NCBI RefSeq assembly: GCF_000768345.1
Contig: NZ_AVPS01000005.1
Coordinates: 310,001 to 374,000 of the forward strand
Direction of reading: 5' to 3'
Length of the DNA stretch: 64,000 nt
Source of the DNA: Lysobacter concretionis Ko07 = DSM 16239
Lineage (GTDB): Bacteria > Pseudomonadota > Gammaproteobacteria > Xanthomonadales > Xanthomonadaceae
Under the pieces are notes generated by a model that saw nothing but the letters and a program-made list of their open reading frames with translations, was not told the origin of the DNA and made no database searches. This document shows positions 8,194-16,199 of the stretch, in pieces (the stretch's first letter is position 1; each line of letters opens with the position of its first letter). The translations under genes were made by a program, and so were the position numbers.

Positions 8194-9501
8194 ATGCCGA
8201 ACACCACCAATCCGCCGCCGGTGCCCCCCACCGGCCCCGGATCGCCGCAGGACGTGCCGCCCGCACCGGGCAGCTTCCCGATCGATCCGGACACGCTGCC
8301 CGAACCGATCCGCGACGAGTTGCTGGCGCCCGACCCGGTCGCCATCGACACGTCCGCCGCCGAGCTCAAGGACGGCCTCAACCGCTGTCCGAAATGCGGC
8401 GCGACCGACATCCGCCACAAGCCCGGCAGCGACCTGCTGGTCTGCCAGTACTGCCGCCATGAGTGGCAGGGTCAACGGGTCGAGGAAGAGTTCGGCCTCG
8501 GCACGGGCATCGACCAGCTCAAGGGCACGGTCATGGCGTCCGGCGCGCAGGACATCGAGGCCGACGCCGCCAGCCTGATGACCTTCAAGTGCACCGGTTG
8601 CGGCGCCGAGGTGACGATCAACACCGAAAACGCGATGACGGCGCGCTGCCACTGGTGCCGCCATGTCTTCGGCGTCAACGAGCAGGTCGCCAACGGCGCG
8701 GTGCCCGACGCGGTGCTGCCCTTCCACATCAGGAAGGACGATGCGGTCGCGCGCATCCGCCAGTTCGTCGACAAGCGGCGCATGTTCGCGCTGAAGGAAT
8801 TCAAGGAGCAGTTCACGCCCGACAACGTCGTCGGCGTCTACCTGCCGTACATGATCGTCGATGGCAACGCGAGCGTTGGCGTTGCCGGCAAGGGCGAAAT
8901 CCAGACGCGCAGCTACACCAAGGGCAGCGGCGACAAGAAAGAGACCTACTACGACGCCGACGTGTACCAGGTGGAGCGGCACGTGGATTTCACCGTCGAC
9001 GACCTGCCGCTGGAATCCTCTGTCGAACGCGGCAACCTGGACACCCGCGCCAACACCAACAACATCATCAACACGATCCTGCCGTTCGACACCAAGAACG
9101 CGGTGAAGTGGAACGCGTCCTACCTGTCGGGTTTCACCTCGGAAAAGCGCGACCGGAACGTGGAGCAACTGCATCCGCAACTGGAAGATCAATTGCTGTC
9201 GATCGCCCGCGCCCAGATCGTGGCCTCGGTGAACCGCTACGGTCGCGGCGTGCGCTGGGAGCAGGAACGCCTCGACGTGCACGGCACACGCTGGGTATCG
9301 ATGTACCTGCCGGTATGGCTCTACTCGTACCACCAGCCGGGCCCCAACGGCGGCCTGCTGCACTACATCGCGGTCAACGGCCGCACCGGCGAGACCATGG
9401 GCAGCGTGCCCGTGCAGCAGTGGAAGCTCCTGCTGGCCGCACTCACCGTCGGCACCTTCATCGAAGGCGCTGTCCTCACATTCCTGGTGGCCTCCTCATG
9501 A
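8194..9501 (+). CDS. TFIIB-type zinc-ribbon membrane protein (YdjG-like)
   Basis: It encodes 435 aa. A Pro-rich N-terminus precedes two zinc ribbons: CPKCGATD with CQYC, and CTGCGAEV with CHWC. A long soluble domain follows (ADAVLPFHIRKDDA region to VSMYLPVWLYSY), and the chain ends in one hydrophobic helix (LLLAALTVGTFIEGAVLTFL). This order matches bacterial proteins annotated as TFIIB zinc-ribbon proteins that partner SPFH proteins such as YdjI. The last helix would place the soluble part in the cytoplasm at the membrane. It starts 45 bases after the SPFH gene and overlaps the next gene by 4 bases, so the three form an operon. Its role as a recruiter of the SPFH protein is inferred. Confidence 0.7.
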   Translation: MPNTTNPPPVPPTGPGSPQDVPPAPGSFPIDPDTLPEPIRDELLAPDPVAIDTSAAELKDGLNRCPKCGATDIRHKPGSDLLVCQYCRHEWQGQRVEEEFGLGTGIDQLKGTVMASGAQDIEADAASLMTFKCTGCGAEVTINTENAMTARCHWCRHVFGVNEQVANGAVPDAVLPFHIRKDDAVARIRQFVDKRRMFALKEFKEQFTPDNVVGVYLPYMIVDGNASVGVAGKGEIQTRSYTKGSGDKKETYYDADVYQVERHVDFTVDDLPLESSVERGNLDTRANTNNIINTILPFDTKNAVKWNASYLSGFTSEKRDRNVEQLHPQLEDQLLSIARAQIVASVNRYGRGVRWEQERLDVHGTRWVSMYLPVWLYSYHQPGPNGGLLHYIAVNGRTGETMGSVPVQQWKLLLAALTVGTFIEGAVLTFLVASS

Positions 9502-9758
9502 GCGACGACAGCGGACTCTGGCTGCTCACCCTCGGTCCGGCCGGCGCCGTCGGCCTGTATTGGGCCCTGTACCGGTATTACCGCAATACCGACAAATCGC
9601 ACGCCTTCGAACACGAAACGGCCGTCGAGGCCAAACCGGTGACCGGCACCGACACAAAGATCAATGAAGTGAAGGGCACGCAGCGAACGCGCATCACTGG
9701 CGACAACGTGCGCCAGTACCGCAACCGCGTGCAGCGCATCCAGGGCGATGCCGATTGA
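9498..9758 (+). CDS. Small single-pass membrane protein of the SPFH/zinc-ribbon operon
   Basis: It encodes 86 aa beginning MSDDSGLWLLTLGPAGAVG, and its start overlaps the preceding stop (ATGA). One hydrophobic segment covers residues ~6-24, followed by YRYYRNTDKSHAFE and a charged tail. I do not recognise a family. Strict coupling to the zinc-ribbon gene suggests the product works in the same complex. A repeat element begins about 55 bases after its stop. Confidence 0.65.
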   Translation: MSDDSGLWLLTLGPAGAVGLYWALYRYYRNTDKSHAFEHETAVEAKPVTGTDTKINEVKGTQRTRITGDNVRQYRNRVQRIQGDAD

Positions 9759-9812
9759 GTTGATCGAAGCGGCTCACGCGCCTCAGGGGTTTGGGGATCA
9801 TCTGAACAACTG

Positions 9813-9933
9813 CCGTCATCCCCGCGAAGGCGGGGGGTGAGGTCGGGCGTTTGCGAGCCACTGGCTCGCGTCCGATCGAACGCCCAAGCGCTATGCGCGC
9901 GGGCCGGGGATCGCAAGATCCATGGACGTCAAG
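9813..9933. repeat. REP-like palindromic element (family A)
   Basis: The sequence opens with GTCATCCCCGCGAAGGCGGGG, whose core CCCCGCGAAGGCGGGG is a perfect hairpin, and closes with GATCCATGGACG. This is the family A element also found inside icmF at 25609-25692. A second small hairpin (GCGAGCC ACT GGCTCGC) lies within. It separates two convergent genes and may act as a transcription barrier. Confidence 0.7.
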
Positions 9934-9934
9934 C

Positions 9935-11143
9935 CTACTTCTCTGCCGAAATCCCATGACGCCCAAGGATGTCGCGCACGCGGTCCAGCGGGATCGCGGG
10001 GACGGTCTGGCCGTTGCCGGTCACCGTGGTGGCCATGAACAGCGAGTTGTAGACCGCCTCCTCCACCGCTTCCACGGTGGCCTGGAACAGCGCGGTGGTC
10101 GCGTCGTTGGCCAGCTCGGACGCGGGCTGCCGATCAGCCGCAAAACTGCGCCGCAACTGCGGTGAGGTGGAAAACGCCAGCGCGTAGTCGCCGCTGCCGT
10201 TGGAGGCGGAACTGCCGGTACGCCCCAGGCCCATCATGGTGCGCGCTGCGATGCGGCCGAGGTTGCGGTCGCCGACCGGAGCGTCGGTGGCGACGATGAC
10301 GATCACCGAACCGTCGCCGCGATCATCCGCAGGCCCGGCCTCGAGCACATCCTGAAACGCATACCGCCCCAGCTCGCGCCCCACCGGCGCGCCCAGCACC
10401 TGCAGCACGCCCCCGTAGTTGGTCTGCACCAGCACGCCGACCGTCCAGCCACCCAGCGCCGCCGGCAACACCCGCGACGAGGTGCCGATGCCGCCCTTCC
10501 ACCCGAACGCCACCGTGCCGGTGCCGGCACCCACACTGCCCTCCTGCACCGGTCCACTGCGGGCACCCTCGAGCGCCCGCCACACATCTTCGTTGGCGAG
10601 CGGTCGCTGGCGGATGTCGTTGAGGCCGCCGTCGTTGGTCTCGCCCACCACCGGATTGATCGAGCGCACCGACTCCATGCCGGGCTGCCGCAGCATCCAG
10701 TCCGCCATCGCGTCGGCGGCTTTCCAGACGCACAGCGTGCAGGTCAGCAGCACCGGGGTTTCCAGCTCACCCAACTCCTTCACCTGGGTGCTGCCCACGA
10801 ACTTGCCGAAGCCGTTGCCCACATACACCGCCGCCGGCACCCGCGACAGATACGCGTTGTCGCCATGCGGAAAAACCGCGGTGACGCCGGTGCGCACGCC
10901 ATCGCCCCGCGAAACCGTCACCTGCCCCACGCGGACACCCTCGACATCGGTGATCGCATTCAAACGCCCCGGCGCGAAGATGCCCGGCGCCACACCCAGG
11001 TCGCGGGCACGTACGCGCTCGCCGTCCTGCGCATCGGCGGCATGCGTGTCAGCGGCCTGCATGTCAGCGGCATGGGCAAACAGGGTCGGAACGGACAGCA
11101 GCAATGCCATCAGGCCGATGGCCAGGCGTCGTGGGTTGGGCAT
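9935..11143 (-). CDS. P1-family (DmpA/BapA-type) aminopeptidase, probably exported
   Basis: A 402-aa precursor with a signal peptide (RRLAIGLMALLLSVPTLFAHA, cleavage near AHA-A), so it probably acts in the periplasm. The mature part is an N-terminal nucleophile enzyme of family S58: GVAPGIFAPGRLNAITDVEGV opens the fold, and VGAGTGTVAFGWKGGIGTSS is the family signature. GDGSVIVIVATDAP contains the Gly-Ser bond where these proenzymes cut themselves, making S279 the predicted catalytic nucleophile of the C-terminal chain. Substrates of relatives are D-amino-acid amides or beta-peptides; the specificity here cannot be read. An inserted run AADMQAADTHAADAQD just after the signal peptide is low-complexity. 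An inverted-repeat element lies directly upstream. Confidence 0.85.
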   Translation of the reverse strand: MPNPRRLAIGLMALLLSVPTLFAHAADMQAADTHAADAQDGERVRARDLGVAPGIFAPGRLNAITDVEGVRVGQVTVSRGDGVRTGVTAVFPHGDNAYLSRVPAAVYVGNGFGKFVGSTQVKELGELETPVLLTCTLCVWKAADAMADWMLRQPGMESVRSINPVVGETNDGGLNDIRQRPLANEDVWRALEGARSGPVQEGSVGAGTGTVAFGWKGGIGTSSRVLPAALGGWTVGVLVQTNYGGVLQVLGAPVGRELGRYAFQDVLEAGPADDRGDGSVIVIVATDAPVGDRNLGRIAARTMMGLGRTGSSASNGSGDYALAFSTSPQLRRSFAADRQPASELANDATTALFQATVEAVEEAVYNSLFMATTVTGNGQTVPAIPLDRVRDILGRHGISAEK

Positions 11144-11189
11144 GGGGTCGATGACCTTGGTGAGGGTGGGAACTAACGGGGTGGCAACT

Positions 11190-11468
11190 AACGGGGTCAG
11201 GTTCACTTTCCGATGACCCGGCGTGACTGAATCCGACAACAACCCAGAAAGGTACCCGATCCAGACGGACACCCGGGCCACGACAGACTCGCGCCACGGC
11301 CCCTTACCGCGACTCGACCTGCCCGGCCTACCGCAGCACATGACGCGCCTGAAGCCGCGACGACTTCCGCACCATGGTGGAAGCCAGGACCCGGCGCTTC
11401 GCCGGGGTCAGACCTGCTCACAGGCCGCGCAAACAGCCCATATCGGAGTAAGTGAACCTGACCCCGTT
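11190..11468. repeat. MITE-like element with 19-bp perfect terminal inverted repeats
   Basis: The left end (11190-11208) reads aacggggtcaggttcactt and the right end (11450-11468) is its exact reverse complement, enclosing about 240 bases without a convincing gene. The left end is preceded by a partial direct repeat (aactaacggggt, twice). A related degenerate copy of the end sequence lies at 12734-12787. Ends of this type accompany REP-associated (Y1) transposase elements in Xanthomonadaceae, so a non-autonomous relative is likely. This fills the gap between the aminopeptidase gene and the lipoprotein gene. Confidence 0.65.
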
Positions 11469-11480
11469 TTTGTGCCGTTT

Positions 11481-12149
11481 TTACCGGGCCGAGCGCTCCA
11501 CGACGATGCGCTCAGCCAGCCATTCGTTGTTGCCGATCCGCCGCGCCTCGATCCGCACCAGATCCCCGCGCTCAAGGTCCTCCGGGCGGTAGCGGCGGCC
11601 CCGGTACTCGACCGTGGTGCGGCTGTCGTAGCGCACTCGCGTCGCGTTGCCATAGCCGCCGCCGTCCAGGCTGATCCATCGCGCCCGCGGGTCGACAAAG
11701 GCGACCGCACCGCGCAGGTCCTGGCCGTAGCCGCCGTCGTACCCGCCGTACCCGCCATCGCGGACATTGCGCACGACCTCGATCGAGCGCGCCCAGAGTT
11801 CGCGCCCCGACGAGGCGACCTCGACCCGGATGACGTCGCCCCGCTCCAGGCCTTCCACCGGGTGCTCACGCCCTTGGTAGAACAGGCGGGTGCGCTGGTC
11901 GTAGCGGACCTCTGTGCGCTCTGAGCGCCGGGTGCGCTGGTCGTCGACGACCAGCCGGATGCGGCCGTAGCGGGTGTCGACGCTCTCCACGGTGCCCTGC
12001 AACTGGCTGCCGTACTGCCCGGGATAGCCCCGGTCGGGTTGTCCGTATCCCCCGGGGTAGCTGCCGTAACCGCCGGGGCTCACGCAACCGGCGAGGAGCA
12101 GGACGCTGATGGACAGCACGATGACGATGCCGCGGATCATATGGTTCAT
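11481..12149 (-). CDS. Glycine/tyrosine-rich lipoprotein with two DUF5666-like OB repeats
   Basis: It encodes 222 aa with a lipoprotein signal (IVIVLSISVLLLAGC, lipobox LAGC). After a Gly-Tyr-Pro low-complexity region, two similar ~70-residue units follow. Each has a beta-barrel-like start (LQGTVESVDTRYGRIRLVVD; LRGAVAFVDPRARWISLDGG) and a conserved RYDxRTxxxYxGRxxxxxxLERGDxxRxE block. The product is thus an internal duplication of an OB-like domain of DUF5666 type. The start was taken at the ATG with GGAG eight bases upstream. It lies 12 bases after the RcnB-like gene, so both are probably co-transcribed. Confidence 0.7.
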   Translation of the reverse strand: MNHMIRGIVIVLSISVLLLAGCVSPGGYGSYPGGYGQPDRGYPGQYGSQLQGTVESVDTRYGRIRLVVDDQRTRRSERTEVRYDQRTRLFYQGREHPVEGLERGDVIRVEVASSGRELWARSIEVVRNVRDGGYGGYDGGYGQDLRGAVAFVDPRARWISLDGGGYGNATRVRYDSRTTVEYRGRRYRPEDLERGDLVRIEARRIGNNEWLAERIVVERSAR

Positions 12150-12161
12150 GGCGTACTCCAA

Positions 12162-12653
12162 TCAGTCGCCCAGGATGCTCGAAATCAGGCCCGTGGCCAT
12201 CTGCACGAGGTAGTAGGTGTCATCGCCCTGATAGGGACGCACCCACCGGTACCCGTCCGGCGGCACGGCCAGGTCGTAATCGTAGTAGTCCCGCATGTAG
12301 TAGCGATCGTCCAGGTAGTCGCGCGGGATGTATTCGCCACGCGCCCAGCGGCGGTGCTCGCGGACATCCTTGCGCCACTCGCGCTCGGCCTCCTGGCGGT
12401 CCTTCCAGTACTCACGCTCGGCCTCGCGGCGATCCTTCGCGGCCTCCCGCATGTCCTCGCGGCGGTCTTTCTCGTACTCCCGGCGATCCTTCTCATACTC
12501 GCGGATGGCCTCGCGGCGGTCCTTCAAGTGCTCGCGCTGCGCCTCCTGGTACTCCTTACGCGCCTCCCGGCCACGGTCATCGTCGGCAAAAGCGTTGCCG
12601 GAGAAGGCGACACCGACGGCCGCCAGTGCACTCGCAATCAACAGCTTCTTCAT
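12162..12653 (-). CDS. RcnB-like periplasmic protein with a charged helical repeat
   Basis: It encodes 163 aa with a clear signal peptide (MKKLLIASALAAVGVAFSGNAFA, cleavage at AFA-D). The middle (~30-105) is a run of Arg/Glu/Lys/Asp with a repeating KDRREAE/EYEKDRRE pattern, expected to be one long charged helix. The C-terminus (LAVPPDGYRWVRPYQGDDTYYLVQ) matches the RcnB domain, known from the E. coli periplasmic protein that affects nickel/cobalt homeostasis. No His-rich metal site is present, so a metal role is uncertain. It is the first gene of a two-gene unit with the downstream lipoprotein. Confidence 0.75.
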   Translation of the reverse strand: MKKLLIASALAAVGVAFSGNAFADDDRGREARKEYQEAQREHLKDRREAIREYEKDRREYEKDRREDMREAAKDRREAEREYWKDRQEAEREWRKDVREHRRWARGEYIPRDYLDDRYYMRDYYDYDLAVPPDGYRWVRPYQGDDTYYLVQMATGLISSILGD

Positions 12654-12733
12654 TGGTGTGTTCCCAGGGAACGGAAACCCGACCGTAAGCGGCGGCGCCT
12701 GAACGCGGTCAAATCGCCAAGTTGAACCGCGAA

Positions 12734-12787
12734 GTTAACCTGACTCCGTTTTTGACCCCGTTTTTGATCCGACTCTGACCCCTGCTC
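12734..12787. repeat. Degenerate copy of the MITE end sequence
   Basis: It reads gttaacctgactccgttttt followed by gaccccgtttttgatccg and gactctgacccctgctc, i.e. repeated variants of the right end of the element at 11190-11468. No paired left end is visible nearby, so it is probably a relic. Confidence 0.4.
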
Positions 12788-12793
12788 TACCGT

Positions 12794-13072
12794 TCAATCA
12801 CGCCTGACACGGCGCGCTGCGTCAGCCGCGGCCTGCAGGACGCGCACGTACTCCACACGGGCTTTCGGGGCGTTGCCTGCAGCGCTCTCCAGCCCATCGA
12901 CAAACGCCTCCATCAACGCCGGCGCGTTGTACTGGTCGCCCAGCTCGCCCATCGTCTTGGCCACGGTATCGCGCAGATGCCAATCCACGTTGACGCCGTT
13001 CTGGGCTTCATTGGCGAGGTCGACGACGCGCAGCAGATGCGGCGTCACCAGACCGACGACGGTGGCTCTCAT
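12794..13072 (-). CDS. Hypothetical protein, 92 aa
   Basis: A predicted all-helical, cytoplasmic protein (MRATVVGLVTPHLLRVVDLA..., ending AAADAARRVRRD). No signal peptide, membrane segment or cysteine is present. The composition is coding-like for this genome, but I do not recognise a family. It lies 167 bases downstream of the Mrr-like gene on the same strand; that gap could hold a short Pro/His-rich frame but nothing convincing. Confidence 0.4.
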   Translation of the reverse strand: MRATVVGLVTPHLLRVVDLANEAQNGVNVDWHLRDTVAKTMGELGDQYNAPALMEAFVDGLESAAGNAPKARVEYVRVLQAAADAARRVRRD

Positions 13073-13239
13073 CCCTTCAATCCTGCTTTCGGAAGGACGG
13101 AAGACTAACCCGGCGGGTACCGCTGCGTACGGCTACGCAGGGTCCGCGGGTTGATGCTTGAGGTCAGGCGGCTCGGGGATGTGGTCCGCAACCTCGCGGG
13201 CGAGGTCGCCGACGTGGGCGGTGAGGTGGCCCGTGGCTG

Positions 13240-14157
13240 CTACATCTCCGGTGTCGAAGCTTCGATCACCTTCATCGCCTCGTCTGCTTTGCGTGTGAGT
13301 GCGCGGCGCTCTTCTTCCGTAAGAGCCGGCGGCGGGGTCGATCCCATGCAATGGTCGATGTAGGTGCCCGAGGTCGCGTCAATCAGTTCGCGGCACCGCT
13401 CTGCTGCGGATGCCTGAACTCGCGCCGGCGATGTCTGGAAGGAGGCAGAGCTTGGTGTCGGCATCGGCGTCGTCGGAGACCGATTGACAGGCTGGGCGAA
13501 TTGCGACTGCAACACCGCACCGATCGAGTTCAGCAGGTACACCGCGATCGCGAGAAACAGTCCCGCGACGAGAAGCTTCATCCCGAGCGTGACCAAGGCG
13601 CCCTGCGCCGCCCGACCCGCCATACGGCGGGCATGGTGTCGCAAGCCGTCACCGGCGGCAGACATCACCTGATTGCGCAGCTCACCGGTGACGACCGTGC
13701 CCAGCGCGCCAGACACGCTCTGCAGGACTCCCATGCGATCGGCCGGGCGCTCCGGTAGTGGACCCAACATCGAGCGCAACTCGCGGCCTTCCACCAGGTG
13801 CACGCGCCCTAGCCTGGCGGCGGCCTGCGTGGCTGCGGTGGTGAACTCCCCACTGGTGACGAGAATGCCGCCCGTCGCATTCTCGTTGAGCATCAGACCC
13901 AACAGCTGGTGGACGTCGTTATGCGGCACCTGCTTGGCGTTCCAGTGCTTGCACTGGACCAGCACATATTCGCCGGGCCGCCGCAGCTTGAGGTCAATGC
14001 CACCATCGAAACGGCCGCCTGCGCCACCCGTGCCGCAGTGCTCGACCTCATAGCCCTGACCGCGGTAGTAGACCGCCAGCAGACTTTCGAAGTGGTCCCA
14101 ACCCACGCGGGAAAGTGCGTCGTCGTGACGCTGCCGCACATTCTTCAATCCAGACAT
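13240..14157 (-). CDS. Membrane-anchored Mrr-like restriction endonuclease
   Basis: It encodes 305 aa starting MSGLKNVRQRHDDAL, with a strong GGGAGGGG ribosome site. Residues ~20-130 form an Mrr-type PD-(D/E)XK nuclease. WDHFESLLAVYYRGQGYEV is the family's first helix and strand, then GGIDLKL supplies the acidic residue and VLVQCKHW the Q-x-K that replaces E-x-K in this family. GGILVTSGEFTTAA is the usual next block. Around residues 190-210 a hydrophobic helix (LGMKLLVAGLFLAIAVYLL) follows, then a Pro/Ser-rich linker and a small C-terminal domain with two cysteines. Mrr-like enzymes attack modified foreign DNA; the membrane anchor suggests action at the site of DNA entry. It lies 2.4 kb from a full restriction-modification cluster. 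Confidence 0.75.
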   Translation of the reverse strand: MSGLKNVRQRHDDALSRVGWDHFESLLAVYYRGQGYEVEHCGTGGAGGRFDGGIDLKLRRPGEYVLVQCKHWNAKQVPHNDVHQLLGLMLNENATGGILVTSGEFTTAATQAAARLGRVHLVEGRELRSMLGPLPERPADRMGVLQSVSGALGTVVTGELRNQVMSAAGDGLRHHARRMAGRAAQGALVTLGMKLLVAGLFLAIAVYLLNSIGAVLQSQFAQPVNRSPTTPMPTPSSASFQTSPARVQASAAERCRELIDATSGTYIDHCMGSTPPPALTEEERRALTRKADEAMKVIEASTPEM

Positions 14158-14385
14158 TTCGCCCCTCCCGGCATCCACCCCGAAGTCAGATTAGCCCGAG
14201 CCATATATCTGTGGAATGCAATGCTCGGCGCCATGATGCGTTGCGTTGGCCGTTGTGTATTCGCTCGCCGCGTTTGGTGTGGCGCCGGTACCTCCCATGT
14301 TCCTGGCCTGGCCGACCGCCGTAACCGACCGCGTTCGTCCCGGTAACCCAATGCGACCATTCGTCCGTGTGGGCGTGGAGGCACC

Positions 14386-15453
14386 ATGCAGTCCCGTGCG
14401 ATAGCGACGTTCGCGCTGCTGCTCAGCGGCGCCCTGCTGGCCGCTTGCGGACGAACGGGCGACCCGGTACCGCAGCAACAAACCGTGGCGCAGCCGAAGG
14501 CATCGGCACCGGCACCGACACCCGAACCGGTTACCGACATGACCGACGTAACCCATATGGGCGACGTTGGGCCCGTCCCGCTGTCGCTGGAAGCCAGTCT
14601 GGCGGCACTTGAACGCGGCGACGACGTTGCCGCCCGGACGGGTTTCCAGGCCTTGGCGCAGCAAGGGGATGCGGAGGCACGGTACCAGTTGGGCCAGATG
14701 CTGGCGGACGGTCGGGGCGGCCCCAAATCCGAAGCGGATGCCGTGGCGTGGCTGCGCAAGGCGGCCGACCAGGGCCACGAGAACGCGGACTACCTCTGGG
14801 GTGCGATGGTGCTCTGGCGTGAGCCGCCCGCCACTGCGGAAGAGCGGTCGTTGGGACTGGCCGCGATCCGCCGTGCTGCCGCGCGCAACGACCGCAACGC
14901 CATGGCCGCACTGACTTTGGTGTATGCCAACGACAGCCAGTTCCGCGACCCCGTCGAAGCCGCGTACTGGAATGACGAGCTCGAAAAGTGGGACGTGATC
15001 GCCGACGTGCGTGCGCGCAACGAGGCCGCGATCGCGGCGGGCGAGCAACGAATGGCCGAGATCGATGAGCGGCTGCGGCAGCTGGACGCAGCCGAGCGCG
15101 CCAACAACGCTGCCGCCGTGCAGGCCCGGGGGCCAGAGCCCTCGGAGGCGGACATGCGCGCCGCACTGGAGTACGCCATGTACGCCAGCAACGGAGAAAC
15201 CGAAATCGACAACGGCGTGGCCAGCGGGGTGCTTTCCATCAAGCAGTTCCAGAAGCACGGCTGTGTGCCCGCCGAGGGCGCGGATGGCTACTACTGCGAG
15301 TATCTGATCGAGGCCGCTCTGGAAATGCAGGCGAACGACGGCGGCGGCGTCAATTGGAACGACCTGCTGGACGTGATGCTCGTCCCGGAAAACGCCTCCG
15401 GACGATTTGTCTACGACACCGCACTCCAGCGCTGGGTGCGATTCGATGAATAG
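14386..15453 (+). CDS. Sel1-repeat lipoprotein
   Basis: It encodes 355 aa with a lipoprotein signal (FALLLSGALLAACG, lipobox LAAC). After a Pro/Thr-rich linker, residues ~70-200 contain Sel1-like helical repeats: AARTGFQALAQQGDAEARYQ, LGQMLADGRGGPKSEADAVA with WLRKAADQGHENADY, and a less regular third unit. A coiled-coil stretch (AAIAAGEQRMAEIDERLRQL) precedes a C-terminal domain with two cysteines (HGCVPAEGADGYYCEY). Sel1 repeats mediate protein contacts at the envelope. It is transcribed away from the Mrr-like gene, with 228 bases between them that could hold both promoters. Confidence 0.8.
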   Translation: MQSRAIATFALLLSGALLAACGRTGDPVPQQQTVAQPKASAPAPTPEPVTDMTDVTHMGDVGPVPLSLEASLAALERGDDVAARTGFQALAQQGDAEARYQLGQMLADGRGGPKSEADAVAWLRKAADQGHENADYLWGAMVLWREPPATAEERSLGLAAIRRAAARNDRNAMAALTLVYANDSQFRDPVEAAYWNDELEKWDVIADVRARNEAAIAAGEQRMAEIDERLRQLDAAERANNAAAVQARGPEPSEADMRAALEYAMYASNGETEIDNGVASGVLSIKQFQKHGCVPAEGADGYYCEYLIEAALEMQANDGGGVNWNDLLDVMLVPENASGRFVYDTALQRWVRFDE

Positions 15454-15469
15454 TCCACGCCGGTTGCGG

Positions 15470-15660
15470 GCCGTGGCGCCTGTCCGGAGGCGTCGCTGAC
15501 GTTATCGAAGGCGTCGCAGAGCTCTTCGGAAACGTCGTTGACGTCATCAGAGACGTTTCAGACCTCGTCGAAGACGTCGCTGCGTCATCGGAAGCGTCGC
15601 CGACCTCATGTGAGACGTCCGCGACCGGAACGCAGGCGTCCACCACGCCTACAGCGGTAT
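15470..15660. other. Low-complexity stretch with recurring GACGTC/GCGTCG words
   Basis: Words such as gacgtc, gcgtcg and gacgtt recur every 9-15 bases for about 130 bases. One plus frame reads as an amphipathic Val/Asp repeat (VADVIEGVAELFGNVVDVIR) but has no start codon or ribosome site. It may be a decayed gene end or simple-sequence expansion; no function is claimed. Confidence 0.4.
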
Positions 15661-15687
15661 CCCCGATGCCACCCGACGCCCAAACAG

Positions 15688-15711
15688 ACAGGCCGCCCGA
15701 AGGCGGCCTGT
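15688..15711. terminator. Hairpin terminator between convergent genes
   Basis: A perfect 10-bp stem, ACAGGCCGCC/GGCGGCCTGT, with a CGAA loop lies 24 bases beyond the stop of the minus-strand gene ending at 15735. The downstream T-tract on that strand is weak (TCTGTTT). It probably ends that gene. Confidence 0.6.
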
Positions 15712-15734
15712 CCGGTGATGCGACGTGCTGCGAC

Positions 15735-16199
15735 TCAGGCCGGTTCGGCCACCTTGCGGCGGGTCTTGGCGAAGCGGGTGCCCAACTCCTTGCGCAGGTC
15801 GTCCAGGCCGTGGGCGGCGCCGGACAGCTTGATGTGGGCGTAGCCCTCCAGCGCCACGCTCATCACGTCGCTGCCGAGCGCGGCGACGGTGTCCTCCACC
15901 TGGGTCGTCAGCCGCTGCAGCTGCTCCAGCACCGGCGCCAGCTTGTCCAACGCGGTCAGGTCGGCCTGCGCCTCCGCCAGGTTGAGGCTGGCCGGAACGA
16001 TGTGCGGGTTCTGCTCCAGCACCCGCAACGCCTGCCGCGCGAAGGCCTGCGACCTCGGCCCCAGCAGGGTCAAACCGCGACGGTCGCCGGACTCCATGCC
16101 GATCAATCCGGGCAACGACGACGACGCCTGCTGCACGCCGGCGACCGCACCGGCAATCTGCTCGTCCGTGAAATCAAGGGAAACAATGTTCTGCGCCAC
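15735..16199 (-). CDS. Conserved-looking hypothetical protein, 154 aa
   Basis: A soluble, mainly helical protein starting MAQNIVSLDFTDEQIAG. Its helices carry regular hydrophobic spacing (LTALDKLAPVLEQLQRLTTQVEDTVAALG), which suggests a bundle. The C-terminus is basic (RFAKTRRKVAEPA). No signal peptide, cysteine or nucleotide-binding motif is present. The family is not recognised. It has its own terminator and appears monocistronic. Confidence 0.6.
   Translation of the reverse strand: MAQNIVSLDFTDEQIAGAVAGVQQASSSLPGLIGMESGDRRGLTLLGPRSQAFARQALRVLEQNPHIVPASLNLAEAQADLTALDKLAPVLEQLQRLTTQVEDTVAALGSDVMSVALEGYAHIKLSGAAHGLDDLRKELGTRFAKTRRKVAEPA

Noticed and set aside
11223-11924. Plus-strand open frame through the MITE-like element and into the lipoprotein gene
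   Set aside because: It crosses the inverted-repeat end and is antisense to a lipoprotein with a clear signal peptide; no domain is visible.
13133-13239. Possible short gene after the Mrr-like gene
   Set aside because: The frame (LTAHVGDLAREVADHIPEPP) has no convincing start or ribosome site; left unannotated.
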